Origin: Actinomycetales bacterium
GTDB lineage: Bacteria; Actinomycetota; Actinomycetes; Actinomycetales; Cellulomonadaceae
Direction: 5' to 3'
DNA: 64,000 nt
Assembly: GCA_020444245.1 (NCBI GenBank)
Contig: JAHLLI010000021.1
Location: 1 to 64,000 of the forward strand
The notes beneath the pieces were generated by a model. It did not search any database. It was given only the letters and a program-made list of their open reading frames with translations, and was not told the origin of the DNA. This document shows positions 40,507-50,224 of the stretch, one piece after another; position 1 is the first letter of the stretch; every line of letters begins with the position of its first letter. Position numbers and translations under genes: made by a program.

Positions 40507-41924
40507 GCCACGCACCCACCGTGCCGACGACCAACCATGACGCCTTCGTCCGCGCGGCGGCGGCGATGCCCGGGGGCGTGAGCTCGCCGGTGCGCGCCTA
40601 CGGTTCGGTCGGCGGCGACCCGCGGTTCCTCGCGAGCGCGCACGGGCCGTACGTCATCGACGTCGAGGGTCGGGAGTACGTGGATCTCGTCGCGTCCTGG
40701 GGACCGGCGATCCTGGGTCACGCGCACCCCGAGGTGGTCGCGGCGGTGCAGGAGGCCGCCGCGCGGGGGCTGTCGTTCGGGGCGCCGACGCTCGCCGAGG
40801 TCGAGCTGGCCGAGGAGATCGCGCGGCGGGTGCCGTTCGTCGAGCGGCTCCGGCTGGTGTCGACCGGCACCGAGGCGACCATGACCGCGGTGCGGCTGGC
40901 CCGCGGGATCACCGGCCGCCCGCTCGTGGTGAAGTTCGCCGGGTGCTACCACGGCCACTCCGACGGCCTGCTGGCCGCGGCCGGGTCGGGCGTGGCGACG
41001 GCCGGGCTGCCGGGGTCGGCGGGGGTCACCGAGGCGACCGCGGCGGAGACCCTGGTGCTGCCGTACAACGACCTCGCCGCGGTGCGCGCCGCCTTCACGG
41101 CGCACGGCCACCGGATCGCCGCGGTGATCACCGAGGCACAGCCCGCGAACATGGGCGTGGTGCCGTCGCTGGTGGACTTCGATCCCGAGCTGCGGAGGAT
41201 CACCGCCGAGCACGGCGCACTGCTGATCTGGGACGAGGTGCTGACCGGGTTCCGGGTGGGTCCCGCGGGGTGGTGGGGGATCGAGGCCGTCGACGGAGGG
41301 CCCCGGCCCGGCGGTGGGCTCGCGGTCGGGCCTGGGGCAACCGCCGGGCTGAGCACCGGGTCGGCGGGTGCGGACTGGGACTGGGCACCGGATCTCGTGA
41401 CGTTCGGCAAGGTGGTCGGCGGCGGGTTGCCCGTCGCTGCGGTCGGGGGGCCCGCTGCGATGATGGACCGCCTGGCACCGCTCGGCCCCGTGTACCAGGC
41501 AGGCACACTGTCCGGGAACCCCGTCGCGGTGGCGGCCGGCCTCGCGACGCTCCGCCTGGCGGACGCCGGCGTGTACCAGCGGCTCGACGCGGTCGCCGAC
41601 GTGCTGCGCCGCGAGGTCCACGAGGCATTGGACCGAGTGGGCGTGCCCCATCGGGTCCAGCACGTCGGCAACCTGTTCTCGGTGTTCTTCGGTGAGCGCG
41701 CTGCGACCGCCGGCGTGCACGACTACGCCGCCGCCAAGCTCCAGGACACCGCCGCCTACACGCGGTTCTTCCACGCGATGCTCGACGCCGGCGTCGCGCT
41801 GCCGCCGTCAGCGTTCGAGGCCTGGTTCGTGACCGCCGCGCACGACGACCACGCCGTGGCGCGCATCGTCGAGGCACTCCCCGCCGCGGCCCGCGCGGCC
41901 GACACTGCAGGCGCCACGGAGTAG
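40503..41924 (+). CDS. hemL: Glutamate-1-semialdehyde 2,1-aminomutase
   Basis: The 473-residue PLP aminomutase forms 5-aminolevulinate from glutamate-1-semialdehyde. [11 protein letters not shown], the cofactor Asp in [13 protein letters not shown] and PLP Lys303 in [11 protein letters not shown] are visible. Residues about 264-294 are a Gly/Ala-rich insert ([16 protein letters not shown] then [11 protein letters not shown]) absent from typical family members, placed just before the cofactor lysine. It is the last gene of the plus-strand heme operon, followed by a 22-bp palindrome. Confidence 0.93.
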   Translation: MSHAPTVPTTNHDAFVRAAAAMPGGVSSPVRAYGSVGGDPRFLASAHGPYVIDVEGREYVDLVASWGPAILGHAHPEVVAAVQEAAARGLSFGAPTLAEVELAEEIARRVPFVERLRLVSTGTEATMTAVRLARGITGRPLVVKFAGCYHGHSDGLLAAAGSGVATAGLPGSAGVTEATAAETLVLPYNDLAAVRAAFTAHGHRIAAVITEAQPANMGVVPSLVDFDPELRRITAEHGALLIWDEVLTGFRVGPAGWWGIEAVDGGPRPGGGLAVGPGATAGLSTGSAGADWDWAPDLVTFGKVVGGGLPVAAVGGPAAMMDRLAPLGPVYQAGTLSGNPVAVAAGLATLRLADAGVYQRLDAVADVLRREVHEALDRVGVPHRVQHVGNLFSVFFGERAATAGVHDYAAAKLQDTAAYTRFFHAMLDAGVALPPSAFEAWFVTAAHDDHAVARIVEALPAAARAADTAGATE

Positions 41925-41944
41925 CGCACCGAACCGTCACGCAA

Positions 41945-41966
41945 CGAGCCGCAGCGCTGCGGCTCG
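41945..41966. terminator. Perfect 22-bp palindrome at heme operon end
   Basis: CGAGCCGCAGC joined directly to GCTGCGGCTCG, with no loop, lies 21 bases past the hemL stop. It could fold as a hairpin terminator (without U tract) or be a protein-binding dyad. Confidence 0.5.
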
Positions 41967-42032
41967 GCTGCACCGCGTCCCGCACACCACGCCGCGCACC
42001 ACCGCACCACCGGGCCACCGGCCACCGGCCAC

Positions 42033-42100
42033 ACCCAACCCCAGGCACCACGGGACCACCGAGCGCACCCAACTCCCAGGCACCACGGGGCCACCGAACA
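42033..42100. repeat. 34-bp A/C-rich direct repeat
   Basis: Two copies with 34-base period (acccaac-cccaggcaccacggg-ccaccga core, starting 42033 and 42067) lie in a purine/pyrimidine-skewed stretch between hemL and the HNH gene. The rest of 41967-42144 shows only short CCACCGG-type repeats and no gene. Confidence 0.65.
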
Positions 42101-42144
42101 CACCTACCACCTCGCAACCCGAGGGCCGCGCCGCGCCTACCGCC

Positions 42145-43566
42145 CTACGCGAACCCGCCGTCGCCGCGCGCCCGCGGATCGGGCCGGGGCACCGGCAGCA
42201 GCGGCTCGAGACTGACGACGTGGACCCGCCCGAGCGGGGAACGCCACAGCGTCGCGCCGCTGATCGGATCGCGGCTGACGTACCAGCCACCGTGCGTCTT
42301 GAGGCGGTGGTGGTGGCGACAGAGCGCCTGGAGGTTCTGCTCCACGGTCTGCCACCGTGCTGGGCGGTCGGGGTCGAACGGGTCCACGTGGTCGATGTCG
42401 CAGCGGTGGGCCGGGACACGGCACCCCGGGAACCGGCAGGTCCGATCGCGATCGACCACCGCGCGGGCCAGCTCCGCCGACGGCCGGTACCCGTCGGTCC
42501 CGGCCGCGTCGACCGCCGGCACGCCGTCCTCGTCGACCCGCACGACGCCCTGCGTCGCCCCGTCGAGCAGGTGCGCGACCGCGGCGAGGGGCACCGGGCC
42601 GTACCCCGCGAGGTGTGCCACGCTCCCGACGCCCGAGGGGTCGGTCCCGCCCGCGAGGGCCGAGGACGGAGACCCCGGAAGCGGCCGCGTCCCCGTACCG
42701 CCAGCGCCCACCCCGGCCACCGTGACGAGCAGGTGCGGCCGCCGGTGCTGGCGCACGGGCAGCGGCGTCCCGTCCGGGCCCAACCCGGAGTCGAGCACTC
42801 GACGCGCCATCGCCGTCAGCGCGTCGGCGCGCCGCTCGTCGGCGGTGCGCTCGTCACCCGGCTCGCGCACCGCGGTGGCGCCGTCGAGCGCGCTCATCAC
42901 CGTGGCGGCATCGGCGGCGGGTAGCAGGGCGTGGATCCAGGCCATCGCGTCGGGCGCCGGCACCATCCGCACGCAGCGCTCGCGGCGGGCCTCGGCGTGC
43001 CTGGCCGCTGCGGCCTCGGAGTCCAGCGCGAGCTCGGCAGCGCGCACGTCCGCGCGCAGCTGCGGGACCGTCCGCTCGTCGGCCGTGTCCAGGACGCGCG
43101 CGATCACCGCATCGGCCAGCGGGAACGGCAGGTGCTCGGTGTCGTGCAGGAGCACCTCGACCTTGCGCGCCGACACCGACCCCTCGTCGAGCGCGGCGGC
43201 GAGCCGCGGGTGACGCTGCAGCCCGGCTGCGAGCTCGACCTTGCGCTCCGCGGCCCGCCGCGTGATGCCGAGCCGGGTCGCGACCTCGTCCGGCACCAGA
43301 TCCACATCCGCACCGCGGGTCGCGCGGGCGCCGAGCTCGGCGACCCAGTGCGCCTGCTGGCGCGCCACCCACGCGCCCACCCGCTCCCAGCCGGCGACGC
43401 CCTCGACCACGCCCTCGCGGTCCACCGCCGCGGGGTCCAGCCCGGCCAGCCGGGTCACGAGCCCGACCGAAGCAGGCCGCATCTCGAGATCGGCAGCGAC
43501 CGGGTGGCGCTCGACCCAGGTCCAGGGCACGCTCGGCCCCGCGGGCTGCGCAGCGGCCACGGTCAC
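42145..43566 (-). CDS. DUF222/HNH endonuclease (13E12-repeat family)
   Basis: The 473-residue protein has an N-terminal DUF222 helical domain (about 40-260) and a C-terminal HNH domain with a zinc-binding Cys pair (CRFPGC), the catalytic CDIDHVDPF and NLQALCRHHHRLKTHGGW. This family is multi-copy in many actinobacteria and is reported as part of the mycobacterial DNA-damage response. The GTG at 43566 has GGGGGA upstream. A LexA-like box lies 16-31 bases upstream. DNA cleavage is predicted; the target and whether the gene is mobile are unknown. Confidence 0.88.
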   Translation of the reverse strand: MTVAAAQPAGPSVPWTWVERHPVAADLEMRPASVGLVTRLAGLDPAAVDREGVVEGVAGWERVGAWVARQQAHWVAELGARATRGADVDLVPDEVATRLGITRRAAERKVELAAGLQRHPRLAAALDEGSVSARKVEVLLHDTEHLPFPLADAVIARVLDTADERTVPQLRADVRAAELALDSEAAAARHAEARRERCVRMVPAPDAMAWIHALLPAADAATVMSALDGATAVREPGDERTADERRADALTAMARRVLDSGLGPDGTPLPVRQHRRPHLLVTVAGVGAGGTGTRPLPGSPSSALAGGTDPSGVGSVAHLAGYGPVPLAAVAHLLDGATQGVVRVDEDGVPAVDAAGTDGYRPSAELARAVVDRDRTCRFPGCRVPAHRCDIDHVDPFDPDRPARWQTVEQNLQALCRHHHRLKTHGGWYVSRDPISGATLWRSPLGRVHVVSLEPLLPVPRPDPRARGDGGFA

Positions 43567-43581
43567 CAGATCCCCCTGTCC

Positions 43582-43597
43582 TCGAACACCTGTACGA
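43582..43597 (-). promoter_or_regulatory. LexA/SOS-box-like element
   Basis: TCGAAC-acct-GTACGA matches the actinobacterial LexA consensus TCGAAC-N4-GTTCGA at 11 of 12 defined bases. It is centred about 23 bases upstream of the HNH gene start and 85 bases from the divergent small membrane gene. Confidence 0.55.
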
Positions 43598-43674
43598 TAT
43601 CGCGAGGGTCCGACACCCGTCGGCACGGCAGCCGACGCGATACCGGGCCAGGACGGACACACCTGGGGGCAACC

Positions 43675-43935
43675 GTGTTCCTGCTCGTAACGATCCTCGG
43701 CACCGTCCTGGGCATCGTCGCCGCGGACCGGGTCAACCAGCGCTTCGGCCCGCACGACCCGCGCCGCTGGTGGCTGCTCTTGCCGGTCTGGCTGACCTAC
43801 GGCGTGGTGCTGCTCACCGCGGACACGCGAGAGGCGTGGCCGCAGGCAGTCGGGCCATTCGCGTTCGCATCCCTCTTCATGACCGCGGTGGACCTCCTCG
43901 GCGCGCTCCGACGCCGGCGCCACGCCGAGCCGTAG
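43675..43935 (+). CDS. Small two- or three-helix membrane protein
   Basis: The 86-residue protein has hydrophobic segments at about 2-17 (FLLVTILGTVLGIVAA), 33-47 (LLLPVWLTYGVVLLT) and 58-75 (GPFAFASLFMTAVDLLGA), ending in RRRRHAEP. The family is not recognised. The GTG at 43675 has GGGGG six bases upstream. It is divergent from the HNH gene and converges with the GH6 gene. The LexA-like box between the divergent pair could in principle affect it too. Confidence 0.65.
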   Translation: MFLLVTILGTVLGIVAADRVNQRFGPHDPRRWWLLLPVWLTYGVVLLTADTREAWPQAVGPFAFASLFMTAVDLLGALRRRRHAEP

Positions 43936-44025
43936 CCGGAACCGCACCCGCCGTCGCCAATCCCCCAGATCGCGCAGCGACACGCCCAGTCACCCATCCG
44001 CGCGCAGCCGCCCGCCCATCCGCGA

Positions 44026-45129
44026 TCAACCAGCGGCGCGCGCCAGCTCCAGGGCGTTCGACTTCCAGAACTCGCCGGCCGCCGGGCCACCGTTGCAGGT
44101 CCCGTCGGACTCGCCGGGAATCTTCACCCAGAGGACCGCGTCGAGCACGCCCTCGCCCACGGCGCGCGGCACCTCGCCCAGCGCCCGTCCAGACGGGTTG
44201 CACCACTGGTGGTCGGCCGTGGGGCCGTTCCCGTTGCGCGACGTGTCCACCACGGCGTGCACCGTAGAGCCGTAGGCCGCCGAGATCCGCTCGGCGTAGT
44301 CGACGGAGTCGGCAGTGGTCTCGTAGTTGGACACGTTGAGGGCGATGCCGTCGAACGCGTCGGCTCCCACGGTGCGGAGCCTCGACGCCGCCTCGGTCGC
44401 CGGCAGCCAGGCCGCGTTGCCCACGTCGAGGTAGACCCGGTTGCCCCCCGCGCGCAGGATCACGCCGGCGTCGCGCAGGAGTCGCAGTCGGGTCGCGCCG
44501 CCGCACTGGTCCGACGCGGCCAGCCCGTCGGGCTCCAGGACCGCCCAGACCCGCCCGTCCATCCGGTCCGCCAACTGCTGCACCCAGGCCAGGTAGGCCG
44601 TCGGGTCCGCAGCGCCGCCGGCCGAGTACTGCGAGCAGTCCCGGGTCGGGATGTTGTAGAGCACGACGACCGGGACCGTGCCCTGGTCCGCCGACGTCCG
44701 GACCGCGTGATCGAGCGTCTCGGCGTCCCCGGCCTCGCCGTTGAGCCAGATCGCCTGCGGCTGGTCGGCGATCCTCGACAGGAGCGTGCGCTCGGAGTCG
44801 TCGGCGGCCTGCTCGAGGATGGCCCGCTGCGCCTCGTCGGCGTAGAACCGCAGGGACTGCCCGCTCGCAGCGGCCGAGGCCGGCGGCGTCGTGGCCGCGG
44901 CAGCCCCCTCCGGGGTGGCGGACGCCGTAGCCGCACCCTCCCCCGAGCTCGTCGCGGAACCCGCCTCCGCGCCCACCTCGGACGACGGCACCGCCGACCC
45001 GGACGCCACCTCGCCGCACCCCGACATGAGGACCAGCATGCCAACCACGAGCGACGGCAGCAGGACGCCGTGCCGTCGGGCCCCGGCTCGGCGCCCGGTC
45101 ACCGCGGCCACGGATCGCCGCCCGGTCAC
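44026..45129 (-). CDS. GH6 cellulase lipoprotein
   Basis: The 367-residue protein has an N-terminal basic region, a hydrophobic helix and lipobox LMSGC with lipid Cys38. A Ser/Thr/Ala/Glu linker (40-95) leads to a GH6 catalytic domain. Family blocks: IPTRDCSQYSAGG (general-acid Asp region), AVLEPDGLA, NVSNYETT, VVDTSRNGNGP and WVKIPGESDGTC. There is no carbohydrate-binding module. It cleaves beta-1,4-glucans at the cell surface. GTG 45129 overlaps the nadE stop by four bases (GTGA); an internal GTG would shorten the long basic N-terminus. Confidence 0.9.
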   Translation of the reverse strand: MTGRRSVAAVTGRRAGARRHGVLLPSLVVGMLVLMSGCGEVASGSAVPSSEVGAEAGSATSSGEGAATASATPEGAAAATTPPASAAASGQSLRFYADEAQRAILEQAADDSERTLLSRIADQPQAIWLNGEAGDAETLDHAVRTSADQGTVPVVVLYNIPTRDCSQYSAGGAADPTAYLAWVQQLADRMDGRVWAVLEPDGLAASDQCGGATRLRLLRDAGVILRAGGNRVYLDVGNAAWLPATEAASRLRTVGADAFDGIALNVSNYETTADSVDYAERISAAYGSTVHAVVDTSRNGNGPTADHQWCNPSGRALGEVPRAVGEGVLDAVLWVKIPGESDGTCNGGPAAGEFWKSNALELARAAG

Positions 45130-47216
45130 CGTTCCATCGCGTCCTGCACCCACACCCGCGGCACCGACGCCAGCTCGTCCAGCCACACCCGCGCGCTCGC
45201 GTCCGACGGCGCCCGCCAGTCACCCCGCGGCGACAACGACCCGCCCGACGACACCTTGGGCCCGTTGGGCATCGCCGACCGCTTGAACTGGCTGAACGCG
45301 AAGAACCGCTGGCAGAACACCCCGAGCCAACGCTTGATCGTCGCGAGATCGTAGGCCACCCGGCGCTCGGCCGGGAAGTTCTCCGGCCACGGCCCGAGCG
45401 CCGCGTCGTGCCACGCATGCCAGGCCAGGAACGCGATCGTCGACGGCGTCCGCCCCACCCGCAGGGTGTGGAACAGCGAGAAGTCCTGGAGCGCGTACGG
45501 GCCGATCCGCTCCTCGGTGGACTGCGGCCCCTCGCCGTCGGCGGCCGGCACCAGCTCCGGGCTGATCTCGGTGTCCAGGATGGCCTGGAGCACCGCGTCC
45601 ACGTCCGCGTCGAACTGCTCGCTGGTGATGACCCAGCGGATCAGGTGCTGGATCAGCGTCTTGGGCACCCCGGAGTTCACGTTGTAGTGCGACATCTGGT
45701 CGCCGACGCCGTACGTGGACCAGCCGAGCGCGATCTCCGACAGGTCCCCCGTACCCAGCACGATCCCGCCGCGCTGGTTGGCCGCGCGGAACAGGTAGTC
45801 GGTGCGCAGCCCGGCCTGGACGTTCTCGAACGTGACGTCGTACACCGGCTCGCCGTCCGCGAACGGATGGCCGAGGTCGGCGAGCATCTGCCGCGCCGCG
45901 GGCCGGATGTCGAGCTCGGAGAACGTCACCCCTAGCGCCCGCGCCAGGGCCGTCGCGTTGGCCTTGGTCTCGTCCGACGTGGCGAACCCCGGCATGGTGA
46001 ACGCCAGGATGTCCGACCGCGGCCGCCCCTCGCGGTCCATCGCGCGCGCCGCGACGATGAGCGCGTGGGTCGAGTCCAGCCCACCCGACACCCCGATGAC
46101 GACCTTCGCCCCGCCGATCGCCCGCAGCCGCTGCTCGAGCCCGGCGACCTGGATGTTGTAGGCCTCATAGCAGTCCTGGGCCAGGCGCGTGGGGTCCGAC
46201 GGCACGAACGGGAAGCGCTCCACCACACGCCGCAGCCCGACGTCCCGCGCGGGCGGGTCGAGCGTGAACGGCACCGTCCGGAACTCGTCCGGGCCCGGTC
46301 CCCACTCCGCCCGGTGCCGGCGGTTGTCGTCGAACGTGCCCATCCGCCGCCGCTCCGCCGCGATCGCCCCGAGGTCCACGTCGACGACGGTGCGGTGGTC
46401 GCCGTGCGCGAACCGCTCGCCCTCGGCGAGCGTCACGCCCAGCTCGTGCACCATGGTCTGACCGTCCCAGGCGAGGTCCGTCGTCGACTCGCCCTCGCCC
46501 GCCGCGGCGTACACGTACGCGGCCACGCAGCGCAGCGACGCGGCCCGCGCCAGCAGTGCCCGGGACTCGGCCCGGCCGATGGTGATGGGGCTGCCGGAGA
46601 TGTTGACCAGCACCGTCGCACCCGCGAGCGCGGCCTCGGCACTCGGCGGCACCGGCACCCACATGTCCTCGCAGACCTCGACGTGCACCACGAGCCCGGG
46701 CACGTCGTCCGCAGCGAACAGCAGGTCCGGACCGAACGGCACGTCCGCCCCGAGCAGCCGCATGGTCGCCCCGGCCAGGTCGTCCCCCGGCGCCATCTGA
46801 CGACGCTCGTAGAACTCCCGGTAGGTCGGCAGGTACGACTTGGGCGCCACCCCCAGCACCCGCCCGCGGTGCACGAGGACGGCACAGTTGTAGATCCGGT
46901 GCCGGTACCGCAGCGGCGCCCCGACCACGAGCACGGGCATCAGCTCCGCACTGGCCTCGACCACCCGGGCGAGCGCCGCCTCGACGTCGTCCAGGAGCGC
47001 GTCGGCGAGCAGCAGGTCGTCGATCGCGTAGCCGGTCAGCGCGAGCTCGGGCAGCGCGGCGACCGCGACCGCGTCGTCGTGACAGGCGCTCGCGGCGCGG
47101 ATCACGGCGACGGCGTTGGCCTGCGGGTCGGCGACGGCGCTCGGCATCGCACAGGCCGCCACGCGGGCGAAACCGTGCCGGTAGGCCGAGGCGAAGGGAA
47201 GGTCCACGATCGCCAT
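45126..47216 (-). CDS. nadE: Glutamine-dependent NAD+ synthetase
   Basis: The 696-residue protein has an N-terminal nitrilase-type glutaminase domain with the triad Glu (ALPELALTGY), Lys (APKSYLPTYREF) and Cys (VEVCEDMWVP). The C-terminal synthetase has P-loop GVSGGLDSTHALIVA and GTGDLSEIALGWSTYGVGDQ. It makes NAD+ from deamido-NAD+ using an internal ammonia tunnel. Length matches the mycobacterial enzyme. The ATG at 47216 follows a GGGAGA. The GH6 lipoprotein follows by overlap, an unusual pairing. Confidence 0.95.
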   Translation of the reverse strand: MAIVDLPFASAYRHGFARVAACAMPSAVADPQANAVAVIRAASACHDDAVAVAALPELALTGYAIDDLLLADALLDDVEAALARVVEASAELMPVLVVGAPLRYRHRIYNCAVLVHRGRVLGVAPKSYLPTYREFYERRQMAPGDDLAGATMRLLGADVPFGPDLLFAADDVPGLVVHVEVCEDMWVPVPPSAEAALAGATVLVNISGSPITIGRAESRALLARAASLRCVAAYVYAAAGEGESTTDLAWDGQTMVHELGVTLAEGERFAHGDHRTVVDVDLGAIAAERRRMGTFDDNRRHRAEWGPGPDEFRTVPFTLDPPARDVGLRRVVERFPFVPSDPTRLAQDCYEAYNIQVAGLEQRLRAIGGAKVVIGVSGGLDSTHALIVAARAMDREGRPRSDILAFTMPGFATSDETKANATALARALGVTFSELDIRPAARQMLADLGHPFADGEPVYDVTFENVQAGLRTDYLFRAANQRGGIVLGTGDLSEIALGWSTYGVGDQMSHYNVNSGVPKTLIQHLIRWVITSEQFDADVDAVLQAILDTEISPELVPAADGEGPQSTEERIGPYALQDFSLFHTLRVGRTPSTIAFLAWHAWHDAALGPWPENFPAERRVAYDLATIKRWLGVFCQRFFAFSQFKRSAMPNGPKVSSGGSLSPRGDWRAPSDASARVWLDELASVPRVWVQDAMER

Positions 47217-47250
47217 TCTCCCGTGATCGGGCGCCCGGATGTCACGGGGC

Positions 47251-48546
47251 TCACCAGGGCAGGTAGTAGCTGAGCACGTCGGCCGTCTGCGGCGGGAACA
47301 GCGCCTCGCCCACCTCGCGGTCGCCGTAGACGTCGGGTCGCAACCGTCGGAGGCCCGCGAACCCCCGCCCGCCCAGCAGCAGCGCACCGAGCTGGTCCGG
47401 CGCCACGCCGAACCCGCGGTGCACCCCGGGCCCCTGCATCGGCCCACCGGTCTCGACCGGTCCGAACCCGTCGCCCACGACCGGCAGCCGGTAGTGCGCG
47501 CCGAAGGTCGAGATCAGCAGCGCCCCGCCGAGCCGCTCGGCATCGAACTGCGCAGCCACCCTGCGCCGCGCGAGCACCGGCCGCAGCGCGTCCAGCAGCA
47601 CCGCGGGGTCGGCGATCCGCAGGTAGTACTGCTCCGCCGCGTCGTCGGCCGGCTCGAGCAACGCGTCCCAGCCCCGGCCGGTGACCGTCCCCGCACGGTG
47701 CACGACGCTCAGCGGCTCGCCGCTCGCGACGGCCTCGCCCGCGAGCGCGGCGAGCAGGTCCCGTGCGGCGGCCTCGTCGACCGCCGCCGGCTCGGCGACC
47801 AGCAGGCCGTCACCGGGCCGCACCCGCGCGGAGGCGACCACCGCCCCGTCCCGCTCCAGCACCCGGAGCGCGGACGCCGACTGCCCCAGCAACGCGCGCC
47901 ACCGCGCGGCCGGATGGGGCACCGCGACGTCGAACCCGGCCTGCGCAGCCTCCTGGAGCCGGGCGAGCGCGGGGAGGTCGGCGGTGGTGGCCTCGCGCAG
48001 CAGCGGCACCACGGGACCGCCCTGACCGGCGCCGGCCCCGACCTCGCCTGCGCGAGCGGCCCCTGCGGCGAGCCGCTCCGCCGCGTCGTGCGGGACCTCC
48101 CGCGCCGGAGCGATGTCGATCGCGTACTCGTACCCGAACAACCGGTAGAAGTACGGGATCCCGATCATCACCTGGAGCACGTGCCCGCGCTCGGCCGACC
48201 GGCGGTGCGCCCAGCCCATCAGCGCCCTCGCCAGCCCCCGGTGCTCGTGCGACGTCGCCACGGCCACCAGCTCGACCTGACCCGCGGGCAGCACGACGTC
48301 GCCCACCCGCACCGCCTCGTCCAGCAGCGTCGCCGTGGCGACCACCTGCGACCCGTCGACCACGACGGCGCACGCGCCCCACCCCAGATCCGGGTCGGTC
48401 ACGACGAGCCGGTGGTCGACGGCGTCGTCGGCCTCGCCGCGCTCGGTGAGCAGGGCGCCGATCTGGTCCAGGTCCGCCGGTGCGGCGGTGCGCAGGACGA
48501 GGCCGCCGTCCAGCATCCGGGCGGGGCGGTCTCCGGGTTCAGCCAT
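47251..48546 (-). CDS. GNAT acetyltransferase, Eis-like
   Basis: The 431-residue protein has an N-terminal GNAT fold with VELVAVATSHEHRGLARALM as the acetyl-CoA motif and GIPYFYRLFGYEY, a feature of the Eis group. A second acyltransferase-like domain with QFDAERLGGALLI follows, and a C-terminal region ends ADVLSYYLPW. Eis-type enzymes acetylate amino groups of aminoglycosides or proteins, but the substrate here is unknown. The ATG at 48546 is used. It is 34 bases upstream of nadE on the same strand and may be co-transcribed with it. Confidence 0.8.
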   Translation of the reverse strand: MAEPGDRPARMLDGGLVLRTAAPADLDQIGALLTERGEADDAVDHRLVVTDPDLGWGACAVVVDGSQVVATATLLDEAVRVGDVVLPAGQVELVAVATSHEHRGLARALMGWAHRRSAERGHVLQVMIGIPYFYRLFGYEYAIDIAPAREVPHDAAERLAAGAARAGEVGAGAGQGGPVVPLLREATTADLPALARLQEAAQAGFDVAVPHPAARWRALLGQSASALRVLERDGAVVASARVRPGDGLLVAEPAAVDEAAARDLLAALAGEAVASGEPLSVVHRAGTVTGRGWDALLEPADDAAEQYYLRIADPAVLLDALRPVLARRRVAAQFDAERLGGALLISTFGAHYRLPVVGDGFGPVETGGPMQGPGVHRGFGVAPDQLGALLLGGRGFAGLRRLRPDVYGDREVGEALFPPQTADVLSYYLPW

Positions 48547-48604
48547 GGCTGCAACCCTCGCGGCGATCCCGCCGCCGCGTCCAGCCGATTGCCTGCGCCG
48601 CCGC

Positions 48605-50224
48605 TCAGACCTTGAAGCGGGAGACCTCCGTCTGCAGCTCCGCGGCCATCCGGGCGAGCTCGGCGATGGCGGCTCCGGCCTGCGCCACACCCTCGGTGGT
48701 CGTCACCGCGGCCGACGCCACGTGGGTGACGTTCGCGGCGATCTCCGTCGAGCCGTTCGACGCCTCCGCCAGGCTCCGGTTCATCTCGCCGGTGGTCGCG
48801 GTCTGCTCCTCGACCGCGGCGCTGATGGTGGTCTGGTACTCGTGGATGCGGTCGACGATCGCGGAGATCCGCGCGATCGCCTCCACGGCGCCGGACGTGT
48901 CGCCCTGGATGGCCTCGACCCGCCGGGCGATGTCCTCGGTGGCCTTGGCCGTCTCCTGGGCCAGGTCCTTGACCTCACCGGCCACCACCGCGAACCCCTT
49001 GCCCGCATCCCCGGCCCGAGCCGCCTCGATCGTGGCGTTCAACGCCAGCAGGTTGGTCTGCTCGGCGATCTGGGTGATCACCTTGACCACGTTGCCGATC
49101 TCGGTCGAGCTCTCACCCAGCCGCGCCACCGACGCGGTGGTGTCGGAGGCCACGTCCACCGCCTCCGCGGCGACCTTGGACGCCTCGGTGGCGTTCCTGG
49201 CGATCTCGCGGATCGACGAGCCCATCTCCTCGGTGCCCGAGGCCACCGTCTGCACGTTGTTGCTGACCTGCTCGGCGGCGGCCGCCACCGCGCCGGCCTG
49301 CGCCGAGGTCTCCTGGGCCGCGGACCCGATCTGCGTGGACGTCGAGGACATCTGCTCGGTGGCCGCTGCGACCGCACCGGCGGACGTCGCGACGGTGCGG
49401 ATCACGTCCGCGATCTTGCCGACGAAGCGGTTGAACGCCGCGGCGACGGCACTCAGCTCGTCGTGGCCGGCGGCGTCGAGCCGGGCCGTGAGGTCGCCCT
49501 CACCCTCGGAGATGTCCTCCAGGCGGCGACGCAGCTCGGCGAGCGGGTTGGTGATCGACAGCGTGACGATCGCGATCAGAGTGACGAGCAGAGCCAGCGC
49601 GACGCCGGCGATGACCAGGAGCGCCGTGCGCGCCGTGGCCGCCTGCGCGGCGGCGTCCGCCGTGGCCGCGTCCGCGCGATCGGCCAGCTTCGTGGTCAGG
49701 GTCGCCATCGCGTCGGCGATGGCCTGGTACGTGGTGATCTCGTCATTGAGCACCAGGTTGTTGGCCTCCTCGATCCCGGCGGCGCTCGAGGAGCGGTAGG
49801 CGTCGATGATCTGCTGGTCCAGCCGCATGAACTCCTGGTAGCCGGCGCGTGCATCGGCGACGGCGGCGCGCTCGGTGTCCGTGAGCGACTGCTCCGCCTC
49901 GAGCACGGCGATCCCCGCGTCCATCGCGTCCGCCGCCTGGAGGAAGGCCGCGCGTGACCCGGTGTCCTGGGCGACCAGCGAGGCGTCGAGCACCGCGTCG
50001 AGCGCGTAGGCCGTCTGCCACCCGTTCCAGTCGGCGGCCAGGTACTTCAGGTTCGTGGCCTCGACGGCGAGCCGGTTCACCTCGGAGGCGTGCTCGGCAG
50101 CTCGGGTGGACGTCGCGAACGTCGTCAGCGACACAACGGTCACGGCGGCGACGGCGACCAGGGACACGACACCCACCAGGGCGAGGCGCAGGCGGATGGT
50201 GGTACGGCGAAGCAGACCGAGCAC
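48605..50224 (-). CDS. Methyl-accepting chemotaxis protein
   Basis: The 539-residue receptor has TM1 (about 12-33), a four-helix-type periplasmic sensing domain with an ALDAVLDAS-like helix (about 40-190), TM2 (about 195-220), HAMP, and a long signalling domain. The hairpin tip is [20 protein letters not shown] and [17 protein letters not shown]. It should control a CheA kinase in response to a small ligand. The GTG at 50224 has AGGAG nine bases upstream. No other chemotaxis genes are in the window. A diguanylate cyclase lies eight kilobases away. Confidence 0.92.
   Translation of the reverse strand: MLGLLRRTTIRLRLALVGVVSLVAVAAVTVVSLTTFATSTRAAEHASEVNRLAVEATNLKYLAADWNGWQTAYALDAVLDASLVAQDTGSRAAFLQAADAMDAGIAVLEAEQSLTDTERAAVADARAGYQEFMRLDQQIIDAYRSSSAAGIEEANNLVLNDEITTYQAIADAMATLTTKLADRADAATADAAAQAATARTALLVIAGVALALLVTLIAIVTLSITNPLAELRRRLEDISEGEGDLTARLDAAGHDELSAVAAAFNRFVGKIADVIRTVATSAGAVAAATEQMSSTSTQIGSAAQETSAQAGAVAAAAEQVSNNVQTVASGTEEMGSSIREIARNATEASKVAAEAVDVASDTTASVARLGESSTEIGNVVKVITQIAEQTNLLALNATIEAARAGDAGKGFAVVAGEVKDLAQETAKATEDIARRVEAIQGDTSGAVEAIARISAIVDRIHEYQTTISAAVEEQTATTGEMNRSLAEASNGSTEIAANVTHVASAAVTTTEGVAQAGAAIAELARMAAELQTEVSRFKV

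Noticed and set aside
42145-43566. Intein or insertion-sequence-derived HNH gene
   Set aside because: The DUF222/HNH family is free-standing; no inverted repeats, transposase or target duplication were found around it.
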